DNA from: Methylotetracoccus oryzae
GTDB taxonomy: Bacteria; Pseudomonadota; Gammaproteobacteria; Methylococcales; Methylococcaceae
Direction of reading: 5' to 3'
Assembly (NCBI RefSeq): GCF_006175985.1
Contig: NZ_SRSH01000005.1
Coordinates: 62,001-126,000, forward strand
Length of the DNA stretch: 64,000 bases
Shown piece by piece: positions 35,546 through 43,372 of this stretch. Both the position numbers and the translations under genes were made by a program. The notes below the pieces were generated by a model. It worked only from the letters and a program-made list of their open reading frames with translations, made no database searches and had not been told where the DNA came from. Positions within the stretch are counted from its first letter, which is position 1, and every line of letters starts with the position of its first letter.

Positions 35546-36001
35546 ATGAAATTTCATGGCGTCGGAATCGCTTTGTTGGTCATGTTCCTTACCTTAGGGC
35601 TTACGCGGACCGCCCTCAGCACGGAACTACCCAACTGTGAAGATCTCTTCGCGACGCAGAAACAGACGAACGGCAGAGGATTAACGATTTCTTGCAATTC
35701 GGGTGGGCCGCCCCAACTGGCGTATCTGATTGACCCCAATGATCCCAAGGGTGACCCTAAACTTTGCGGTTGCAATGCGGACTGGGTGAAGTGCAACCCT
35801 TATCGGAATAATCCGGACACCAATCCTGAAAGCGCTAACCCAGCAGCGGATTCGTCTTCGAAAAAGACGTGGACGCTACCCCCCTGTGTCGAGGGAACGG
35901 GAGGCCTGAAGGCTATTCCGAGTGGCTTTGAATATATCAATGACGGCACGACTGCCTGCACCACCATCGGCGGTACACGGACCTGTTTTAGGGCGCGTTG
36001 A
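35546..36001 (+). CDS. Small secreted Cys-rich protein of unknown function
   Basis: 151 residues from ATG 35546; upstream in-frame codons lack signal-peptide character. Signal MKFHGVGIALLVMFLTLGLT, then eight or so cysteines. Shares two blocks with the 275-residue protein at 29943: AYLIDPNDPKGDPKLCGCNA...KCNP (59-85) and CTTIGGTRTC (138-147). Probably the same fold without the long N-terminal half. It lies 135 nt after the barrel gene on the same strand, so the two may be co-transcribed. No named family recognised. Confidence 0.65.
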   Translation: MKFHGVGIALLVMFLTLGLTRTALSTELPNCEDLFATQKQTNGRGLTISCNSGGPPQLAYLIDPNDPKGDPKLCGCNADWVKCNPYRNNPDTNPESANPAADSSSKKTWTLPPCVEGTGGLKAIPSGFEYINDGTTACTTIGGTRTCFRAR

Positions 36002-36270
36002 AACGCCGCCGTTCGCTGAGTGGCGGGCCGTCCGGCGCGCCACCTGGCTCTAACACCTACTTCCACCTGATCGAAAGCATGCGCCTTAGCATTTTGCCTC
36101 CGGTTAGTGCGCGAATGCCTTGTCTGACAGAGAAACAATATCCCACCAGGGACTCCGCGCGGCTCGGATGACGCCGGTTTCCAGGTAAGATTAATGGCCC
36201 ATGACCCGCGCGTCAGGCTTCTGGCATCGACTCGCGACTGCTAGCCGATCTCTCGCACCGATTCGATAAC

Positions 36271-37077
36271 ATGAGCAGTCGAAGAAGAAGCAAAGCAGGA
36301 ACAGTCCTGCTTTCGCGCCGCGCCGCATTGATTGTTTCCCTGCTGGCCCTCAGCGGGGTACTTCTCTATTTCTATCACCGCACGCAGTGGGACCTCCTGT
36401 CCAATCTCGCGATGATCCCCTTGGAACTAATCGTAGGGGCCATCCTGGTTGAGGGTTATGTCGCCCGCAAGGAACAGGAAAAGCGTGCCAGACAATTGAT
36501 GTTCATCAAAAGCTTCATCTTTCGATCGGAGTTGCGGAATCTGTATCTGGCGAACTTTGCAGCGCTGGCGCAGCCGGCCATTACGATGTCGATGATACGA
36601 CGCGCCAACCTGGAGCAGTTGCGGGCCATGAGGGAAGCGGCGGCAAGCCCGCGCTACCGGTCTCCCGAGGAAATGGAGACGGTCATCATGGAGTATGTGG
36701 CTGCCTACCCGGTGTTTTACGGGTTCATGGAGTGGGCTATCGCCAACGATTCAGACGCGATCCTGGCGGAAATGGTCTTTGTGTTGCACTTTATACAGGA
36801 CGTGAAGGTGTTCAAACGCATGAATCCTGACAGGCTCTACATGCACCAGGCGCAGCAGCACCCGCAGTTGATGGGAAAGGTCATGCGGCTGCTCGGTACC
36901 GGCATCGTCAAGTTCCTCGATTATGCTATCGAGCTTAACGTAAACCAGCCCACGACCTTTGACGATCTGCTCGCGGACTATGAGGCCGCAAGTCGGTCTC
37001 CGGCACTGCCACCGGAACAGGATACGTCGTCGGCGGCGGGACACACCCTGTTTCAGGCGCTGATGCGGAATTCCTGA
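36271..37077 (+). CDS. Two-TM membrane protein of unknown function
   Basis: 268 residues. Basic N-terminus, TM1 (~18-35, ALIVSLLALSGVLLYFYH), TM2 (~44-62, LAMIPLELIVGAILVEGYV), then a predominantly helical cytoplasmic domain beginning VARKEQEKRARQLMFIKSFIFRSELRNLY and including FYGFMEWAIANDSDAILAEMVFVLHFIQD. No catalytic motif recognised. Follows the Cys-rich gene by about 270 nt on the same strand and ends facing the peroxidase gene. Confidence 0.6.
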   Translation: MSSRRRSKAGTVLLSRRAALIVSLLALSGVLLYFYHRTQWDLLSNLAMIPLELIVGAILVEGYVARKEQEKRARQLMFIKSFIFRSELRNLYLANFAALAQPAITMSMIRRANLEQLRAMREAAASPRYRSPEEMETVIMEYVAAYPVFYGFMEWAIANDSDAILAEMVFVLHFIQDVKVFKRMNPDRLYMHQAQQHPQLMGKVMRLLGTGIVKFLDYAIELNVNQPTTFDDLLADYEAASRSPALPPEQDTSSAAGHTLFQALMRNS

Positions 37078-37126
37078 CCCCATCGACATCCCGCCGGGTA
37101 GCGGCCCAGGCCGCAGAAGCCGAAAT

Positions 37127-37158
37127 GGTCGGGCGATGCTGCAAGGCATCGCCCGACC
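37127..37158. terminator. 13-bp perfect hairpin between convergent genes
   Basis: Arms GGTCGGGCGATGC (37127-37139) and GCATCGCCCGACC (37146-37158) pair perfectly around a 6-nt loop. It sits between the 2-TM gene stop (37077) and the peroxidase stop (37196), the place for a bidirectional terminator, but neither strand shows a strong U-run (minus: ATTTCGG). Confidence 0.6.
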
Positions 37159-37195
37159 CACGACTCTCGATTCTGTCCTGTTCCCGAGAGTCGGA

Positions 37196-40100
37196 TCAGG
37201 GATTCACGATGAAGTCACTGGCACCGATATTGGCAGCGGGTCTTGCGACCAACCTGATCGTTCCACCGCTGCTGATCGTGACCACGGTGTCAGCCCCCAC
37301 CCCAGTGATGACGACTCGGCTGGCGAAAGTCCCCGCAGAGACGCCGAGTTGTCTGATGTCCAACAGGTCCTGTCCACCTGCGGGGTTTGCGTCGAAGCCG
37401 TTGATCACGTCGGAACCGAAACCAGAGGCAAAGCGGAACGTGTCGAGTCCATCGCCGCCATTCATGGTATCTGGGCCCGCGCCACCAACGAGTATGTCAT
37501 CACCCACACCTCCGGTCAGGTTATCGGCGCCGGCACCTCCGTCAATGACGTCCGCCTGAGCGGATCCCGTGAGTGTGTCATCGCCAGCGCCGCCGTTGAT
37601 GCGGGCGATGCTGGTCAGGGTCACGTTAGAGAAGTTCAGGATATTGGCGTCGCCGGTGCCGCGAATGATGACATTAGAGAAGCCGTTCCCGCTGATCTGT
37701 TCGACCCCGGTGAGCGAGCTCAACCCAATGAAAGTATTCGATGCGAGTGCTTCAATCCGATCCGTACCAGGCCCGCCGTTAACAGCATCGTACCCGCTGT
37801 TGAGACCGATCAGAATCAGATCATCGCCGCCATTGGCGTTGACCGTGTCATTGCCGGCGAGTGGTGAGATTTTATCCCTACCTCCCGTGCCGCTGAGGAA
37901 ATCCGCTGCGGCAGTGCCGGTCATCACATTCCCGACGATACCCGAGAGTGCCGAGAAAACGGTTTCCAGTGTGCCGCGGTCGTCAATGAACGAAACGGCG
38001 ATCCGGACGCGCTTGCCCACCTCCGCTGGTCCCGGAATGAACGTCAGGCCGGTTGCACCTGGGATGTCGGTGAAAAGCCCGCCGGAACTCTGTTGCCAGC
38101 GGAAAGCGAAGCTCGCTCCAGTCAGACCGTCTTCATCGGTAATTGCATCGATGTTCGCGGTGACCGGAGTCTGCGTTTGCGGCTCGGTTCCGGCTGCATC
38201 CAGCGTCGGAATGCCAACTGGCAGGCTATTCACGTTGGCGACCGCGTCGGTCGGGGCGGACGTTATGGTTTCCGCGTGCCCGGCATTGTCGGTGAAGTTG
38301 GCAACGACCCGAATTGCCTGTCCCACCAAGGCATCTCCCGGCGTGAAGCTGGTGCCAGTTCCGACGGCAGTCCAGGTCGAACCATTAAAGGCCTCCCAAG
38401 TCAGGACGATGGAGGCGGTGTTGACGCCTTGGCCATCCGTGAAGGCGGGGGTCGCTGTCAGTGCCTGATTCTCTGCGGGCGACGTGTCGCTGATATTGAT
38501 TGTTCCGCTCGCCGGCGTGTTCGAGCCGACTGATCCTACCTCCAGGAATGCCTCCTGACCTGGGGGGCAATCGCCGTTCGCGTCGATTGCGTTGCAGAAG
38601 GCGAGACGTTCGATGTGGCGCAACGTGTCGGTACCGTCCAGCCCGGTCCCCCGGGCGTGAATCACGGTCACCACCCCCGCCGAGACGCTCATGTCATAGT
38701 CTTCCTGCGGACCTGAGAAAACGGCTGTATCGATGTCTGTTCCGGGAGTGCCGGGCACGATCTCACGCCGGATCTCGATAAACCCTGGATTCAGCACGCC
38801 GGTCTGCACATCGGTACGCAACGGGTTCATGCTATCGAACACTCTGACATCGTCCGGTGCGTAGGCTGCGGCGAGCTGGACGTTGAGCCACGCATCGCCG
38901 TCGATCAGGTCGTTTCCGCCGCGCCCTTCGATACGATCACTGCCGGCGCCGCCGAGCATGATGTTCCCGCCGGTAAAGGACGTCGCCCCTGCCGGCAAAA
39001 GCTCAGCCAGGCCGGCGATCCGCGCAATCCCCTCTTCGGTGAGTTCATTCCCGACCATCGCTGCGGCGTCGCGGCTGTCGCCCCTGAGGTTGTCGTTGAA
39101 GCGCCAGCCGGACACGGCTTCGACCAGATCATACCGATCACGCAGGGCGTCGACATTCGGCGGTAGCAGCGCCGAAATTTCCATGTCCGCGTTCGCTGCT
39201 GCCGGGTCGTTCTTGTGGGTGACCCAGTCGAAACCGAGCATGCCCTCGTTGCGTTCGATGCCCGGGCCGGTGACCATGATGTCGTCGCCGCCCTCGGCAT
39301 CGTAGTCGTCATCGCCCCCGTTCCCGATGATCACGTCATTCCCGGGTTCGTTAGGATCGTCCTGGAACGGTGCCCCGTTGTCGCCCTGTAGCAGATCCGA
39401 CTGGCCGCCGCCTTCGATCCAGTCGTCACCGTCGTCGCCGAATACCGTATCGCTGGAGTCGCCGGCAAAGATGACGTCGTTTCCCGGACCGCCAAAGGTT
39501 TCGGTCGGATCGGAGCCGCCGACGATGTAGTCGTTCCCCAGCCCGCCTTGATTGAGGTCGAAACCCGGTCCTGAGAAGAGCGCGTCGTTCCCGTCGCCCC
39601 CCTTCAGCACGTCGTCGCCAAAGCTGTCGGTCAGAATGTCGTCGCCATCGCCGCCGATCAGTTGGTCGTTACCCGCCCCACCTTCCAGACGGTCGTCACC
39701 TTCGTTGCCCCGCAAGGTGTCATCACCCAGCCCGGACCGGAGCCAGTCAGTGGCAGTGGTACCATTCCAGACCACATGCTCGGCACCCGCGAAGCGGATG
39801 GTCCCGTCGGACATTCGAGTCAACAGCGTGGACTCGTTGATCGAAGTGTTCGGGTCATCGACTATCGCCCCACTGCTTCCGAGAACCTCCACATTGAAGC
39901 GGAAGTCAGCCCGCGAGAATGCGTCGGCGGGCAGTGCGTTCGCGTCCGTGTTGCGCATGACAATCTCGGCGAAGGAATTGCCCTCCAGTTGGACCAGAAG
40001 GTTCAGCCCGGCGGTGCGGGACAGGTAGTAAAAGCGATCCCCGTCCTGAAGTTTTTCCAGTTGTGTCTCGAAGACGTAGTTGAAAGTCGAGCCCAGTAGG

Positions 40101-42358
40101 CCGCCAAACGGCGACTGTGCTTCTGCCAGACCACCGATCCAGAAGTCCACGTCCCCTAATCCGGTGGGGTGTTCTCCCCAATAGTCGCCGGTGCCCGTGA
40201 TGAACGCCAGGCTGTCCTCAGGCGGGGTCAACGAGGACGCGGGATCGAGCAGAACTGCCGCGGCGGCGCGGCGCTGGGCCTGGGTACCGGCGATGGTCGG
40301 ATGCGTCCCATAGGCTGCGATGAAATTGACCAGGGACTCGGGGTGACGCAGCCCAAGTCCGAAGTCGGCCCAGTTCTGGTAGGGGGCCAGCGCCGCATTG
40401 CCGGTCTCGTTGAAGAACGCCGCGCGCGCCGCCTGCAGACGTGGAATCCCCTCGCTGCGCCCCCGCGCCAGATTGATGGTGGCCAGATCCAGCGGGAGAC
40501 CCAACAAGCGGTTGCGCAGGGCTTCGGTGACGAACTCGTCCAGTTCGTTGCCCACCTGGTCGGTCATTCCGCGGAAGATGCTCCCGGCTGCCAGTCGGGC
40601 ATCCAGGGTTCCTGATGGGCCCTGGTTGAAGGCCAGGGGGTTCAGGAAGGCGTCCAGCAGCGGGATATCAAAGGCCGCGCCGCTCGCCGCGTTGCGGGCC
40701 ACGACCTCGGTGAGCATGGAGTGACCGAAACGGTACACGGTGTGCGCAAACTCAGCTGAAATCGCCGGATCGATTTCGGTGTGGTAGCTGGCAAACACAT
40801 TGACCTGTGGCTGAACCTTGCGGGCAAACTCCTCGAACACCAGATGCTGGTATTGCATCTCGGTGACGAAGCGCGCTGCTTGAAAAAGACGTTCGCCATA
40901 CTCCCATCCTGAGGCCGCGTTAGAGGCTTTCCATTGGTCCTTCTGGGCTGCCGGGAGGGCGTTGATCAAGTCGTTCAGGTAGACAGCCAAACGGTTATGT
41001 TCCGCATGGAACACGGTATGAATGGCCGTCAGGCCGATGTTCTCGTTGCCCCGACCGTCCCCGGTCAGGAAATGGGCGTTCAGCAACTCATCGTCGTAAG
41101 TGCCGGCATCGGCCAGGGGGCCGGGAGGGTTGACCTCCTCGTCCGAGTCAGGCGTCAAGCCCGAGCGGGGGACGGCGTTATGCGCAATGTCGTCGAGGAA
41201 GGCATGTCCGGTTCGGACCGCACCCAGGACGGAAATCGGTGCGGCCGGGTCGCCCTCTCGCAATGCATTCCCGGGGAACACTACTTGGGGAAACCCGTTG
41301 GGCCCCGGGACGAAGTGGCCGTACGGGTCGGTCGCCAGCAGCGGGACATTCGAAATGTCAGCGTCTGTCAGCTGAATGCCGAGCAGTTCGGCCGCCTGCG
41401 CCTTGACGTCGCTCCAATTCGCGATATTGCCGGCAATCTGGCCGTCGAGCAGTTTGCCCGAGGGAATCGGCCGGTTGCTCTCGTCGAGCAGATACGCGCG
41501 CAGAAAAACCTGGTGCGACGGGTGCGAAGTATAGGTTTGATTCTGGTCGACGAACGGGGTGGTGGTATTCGTTGCCTCCTGAATGTCATCGGCGGTTCCC
41601 AGGGTATTGTCTGGGCCAGGGAGATTCGTGGCCCGCGTAAGAACCATGAAGTTGGTCGGACTGCCGGGGATGTACAGCGGATCATCCGGACGCAGTGGCA
41701 TGAAAACGGTACCGCCGCCCTTGGTGACGAGGTCCAGGCCATGGTCGAAAAACTGCCCGAAAAGGGTAAAGGTCGAATTGTAGGGCGCTGACAGGCCTTC
41801 GTCGGGTGCTCGGTTCGGGATGAAAAGGGTTCCGAATAGATCCTCTACCGCGCCTTCCCCCGCGGCAGCCACGGCGGCTGGATTAGTGTCCGTCTGGTCA
41901 ACGATCAGATTACTCACGAGGCGCGGAACGGAGTCCTTGACCAGGCCGAATTTCTGCGAGTAGCTGGTGTCCTCCTCGGCTGGACGAAAGGACGGAGGAG
42001 CCAATCGGGGAAAGACGCGGTCTGCGGCACCGAATTCCTCCTGACCTTCGATCAGGTTGTTGCAGCGCCCGTCCACCGTTCGCAGGCCATAAGGCAATAG
42101 CGGTGACGGGATCTGGTCGCGCAGGGCGGAACAAGGATACCCCGATACGGCCACATGACCTTCGGCAATCTGAATCTGGGTCAGGATGAAGCGCAGATCG
42201 GATGCGTTGAGGGTAAAACCAAGCGCCGGCGCGGCTTGCACTTGGGGAGCGGGCAGCGACAAGAGGCCGGTGCCCATCAACGCCGAGGAAGATAACACCC
42301 GGTATACCGCCATTGCGGTGCGCTTCATGCGCGAGACATGGTTTGGAACAAAATTCAT
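37196..42358 (-). CDS. Animal-type haem peroxidase with RTX calcium-binding repeats
   Basis: 1720 residues. Putative signal up to APQVQA (~42). Peroxidase domain (~120-770): distal His206 in FTLFGQFFDHGLDLV, TAIHTVFHAEHNRLA (445-458), proximal His546 in HTVYRFGHSMLTE. Then RTX nonapeptides (~876-1000, for example GGAGNDQLIGGDGDDIL), Ig-like/cadherin-like repeats (SDTSPAENQALTATPAFTD; TEPQTQTPVTANIDAITDEDG), and a second RTX block near the C-terminus (GGAGDDTLTGSAQADVIDGGAGADNL) ending ASDFIVNP. RTX repeats at the end suggest type I secretion. The layout matches MopA-type Mn(II)-oxidising peroxidases of Aurantimonas and Erythrobacter; the substrate here is inferred. No secretion genes are adjacent. 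Confidence 0.9.
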   Translation of the reverse strand: MNFVPNHVSRMKRTAMAVYRVLSSSALMGTGLLSLPAPQVQAAPALGFTLNASDLRFILTQIQIAEGHVAVSGYPCSALRDQIPSPLLPYGLRTVDGRCNNLIEGQEEFGAADRVFPRLAPPSFRPAEEDTSYSQKFGLVKDSVPRLVSNLIVDQTDTNPAAVAAAGEGAVEDLFGTLFIPNRAPDEGLSAPYNSTFTLFGQFFDHGLDLVTKGGGTVFMPLRPDDPLYIPGSPTNFMVLTRATNLPGPDNTLGTADDIQEATNTTTPFVDQNQTYTSHPSHQVFLRAYLLDESNRPIPSGKLLDGQIAGNIANWSDVKAQAAELLGIQLTDADISNVPLLATDPYGHFVPGPNGFPQVVFPGNALREGDPAAPISVLGAVRTGHAFLDDIAHNAVPRSGLTPDSDEEVNPPGPLADAGTYDDELLNAHFLTGDGRGNENIGLTAIHTVFHAEHNRLAVYLNDLINALPAAQKDQWKASNAASGWEYGERLFQAARFVTEMQYQHLVFEEFARKVQPQVNVFASYHTEIDPAISAEFAHTVYRFGHSMLTEVVARNAASGAAFDIPLLDAFLNPLAFNQGPSGTLDARLAAGSIFRGMTDQVGNELDEFVTEALRNRLLGLPLDLATINLARGRSEGIPRLQAARAAFFNETGNAALAPYQNWADFGLGLRHPESLVNFIAAYGTHPTIAGTQAQRRAAAAVLLDPASSLTPPEDSLAFITGTGDYWGEHPTGLGDVDFWIGGLAEAQSPFGGLLGSTFNYVFETQLEKLQDGDRFYYLSRTAGLNLLVQLEGNSFAEIVMRNTDANALPADAFSRADFRFNVEVLGSSGAIVDDPNTSINESTLLTRMSDGTIRFAGAEHVVWNGTTATDWLRSGLGDDTLRGNEGDDRLEGGAGNDQLIGGDGDDILTDSFGDDVLKGGDGNDALFSGPGFDLNQGGLGNDYIVGGSDPTETFGGPGNDVIFAGDSSDTVFGDDGDDWIEGGGQSDLLQGDNGAPFQDDPNEPGNDVIIGNGGDDDYDAEGGDDIMVTGPGIERNEGMLGFDWVTHKNDPAAANADMEISALLPPNVDALRDRYDLVEAVSGWRFNDNLRGDSRDAAAMVGNELTEEGIARIAGLAELLPAGATSFTGGNIMLGGAGSDRIEGRGGNDLIDGDAWLNVQLAAAYAPDDVRVFDSMNPLRTDVQTGVLNPGFIEIRREIVPGTPGTDIDTAVFSGPQEDYDMSVSAGVVTVIHARGTGLDGTDTLRHIERLAFCNAIDANGDCPPGQEAFLEVGSVGSNTPASGTINISDTSPAENQALTATPAFTDGQGVNTASIVLTWEAFNGSTWTAVGTGTSFTPGDALVGQAIRVVANFTDNAGHAETITSAPTDAVANVNSLPVGIPTLDAAGTEPQTQTPVTANIDAITDEDGLTGASFAFRWQQSSGGLFTDIPGATGLTFIPGPAEVGKRVRIAVSFIDDRGTLETVFSALSGIVGNVMTGTAAADFLSGTGGRDKISPLAGNDTVNANGGDDLILIGLNSGYDAVNGGPGTDRIEALASNTFIGLSSLTGVEQISGNGFSNVIIRGTGDANILNFSNVTLTSIARINGGAGDDTLTGSAQADVIDGGAGADNLTGGVGDDILVGGAGPDTMNGGDGLDTFRFASGFGSDVINGFDANPAGGQDLLDIRQLGVSAGTFASRVVITGVGADTVVTISSGGTIRLVARPAANIGASDFIVNP

Positions 42359-42734
42359 GGCGGCAGCCCCCTGTTGGCGATGGGATAGGATTGATGCGCT
42401 CGTAGCGAGCGGGTAGCCAAGGGTAAGCCCTTACAGGGCGCGTGATTGTCGGAGCGTCCACCGACAACCGTGTCCGCTAATTCACCTACATTCGATTAGT
42501 AGGGTTTTTGGGTCGGTAATTGACGGAGCCCACGCGCGCTGTTTTATCTCCTACTGTCTCGATCCGATAGCGGAACGCGGGTCATTCACATAAGGGAAGC
42601 CATGGTCTGCGGCCAGCTTGTCCAAGATTTGTGCTGTGTGGAAGCTGAAAACCCAATGGTGACGGTTGCTCCGTTCGGCGCAGGCCAGAACGATGAGGCT
42701 GATATGCCTGTGAAAAAGGGCGTGTCTCGCGGTA
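42359..42734. promoter_or_regulatory. Upstream region of the peroxidase gene with inverted repeat
   Basis: 376 nt between the SCO gene end and the peroxidase start, no coding signal. TTGTCGG (42446-42452) and CCGACAA (42461-42467) form a perfect 7-bp inverted repeat 88-109 nt upstream of the peroxidase start codon, a plausible operator. A relatively AT-rich stretch follows at about 42478-42560 and is the likely promoter zone. Nothing else recognised. Confidence 0.4.
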
Positions 42735-43337
42735 TCAGCCGGTATAAATAATTGTGCGATCCACGTGGTTGACGGTCGCGAGGATCTGATCGGGCTCGGC
42801 CATTACGGGTGCCATAGTCCAACGCCGATACGCATCATTCCCGATCCGAAGGACTGCGGTATGGGTGTTGCTGTCATCATCGAGCAAGGGGTCTGGGTCA
42901 ACGAAGCCGAGGTGGTAACGCAGATCTCGGATAGCTTCCACGCCGGCGGTAAGAAAGGTCCAGCCGTGCTGGACACGATGCCTTTCAGCGTATTTCATGA
43001 GTACGTGTTGGTCGTCCTCGTCAGGCTTCAAGGTGATCGAGTACATGAAGACGTCGCGCCCTACCCGTTCGCCCAACAGTTGTTGTAGCCGCAATAGGTT
43101 CCGCGTGCCGAGCGGACACGTGTTCTCGCACCGGGTGTACATCATGTTGATAACCGCGATCTTGCCGCGAATGAGGTCGTCGTAAAAGCGAACACTTCGG
43201 CCATCGTGAGTCTGCACCAGGGTGTTCGGGAGACCCTGAGCGAGTGCCGGCGCGCGGAGCGACCGCCTGGCGCTCAAGGCATAGCCCGCCAATGCGACGC
43301 CGGCGATTCCGACCAACAAGTCTCTGCGTGTCTTCAT
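42735..43337 (-). CDS. SCO1/SenC-family copper chaperone
   Basis: 200 residues from ATG 43337. N-terminus MKTRRDLLVGIAGVALAGYALS carries a twin-arginine, Tat-like or uncleaved anchor. Thioredoxin fold with copper-binding CxxxC (Cys70-x3-Cys74 in MMYTRCENTCPLG) and a later His in SNTHTAVLRI. SCO proteins deliver or reduce copper for cytochrome oxidase CuA or other cuproenzymes. The multicopper oxidase ends 35 nt upstream on the same strand and no cytochrome oxidase gene is near, so metallation of that oxidase is the likely job. Confidence 0.88.
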   Translation of the reverse strand: MKTRRDLLVGIAGVALAGYALSARRSLRAPALAQGLPNTLVQTHDGRSVRFYDDLIRGKIAVINMMYTRCENTCPLGTRNLLRLQQLLGERVGRDVFMYSITLKPDEDDQHVLMKYAERHRVQHGWTFLTAGVEAIRDLRYHLGFVDPDPLLDDDSNTHTAVLRIGNDAYRRWTMAPVMAEPDQILATVNHVDRTIIYTG

Positions 43338-43372
43338 GGCAGTTTTCCCATCTCGTGTAAACGGGCGCTCGG

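Noticed and set aside
38385-40028. Several plus-strand open frames opposite the haem peroxidase
   Set aside because: Ser/Pro-rich mirror images of the Gly/Asp-rich RTX repeats on the coding strand.
42586-42822. Minus-strand open frame after the SCO gene
   Set aside because: Overlaps the end of the SCO gene in another frame, no ribosome binding site and no protein-like features.
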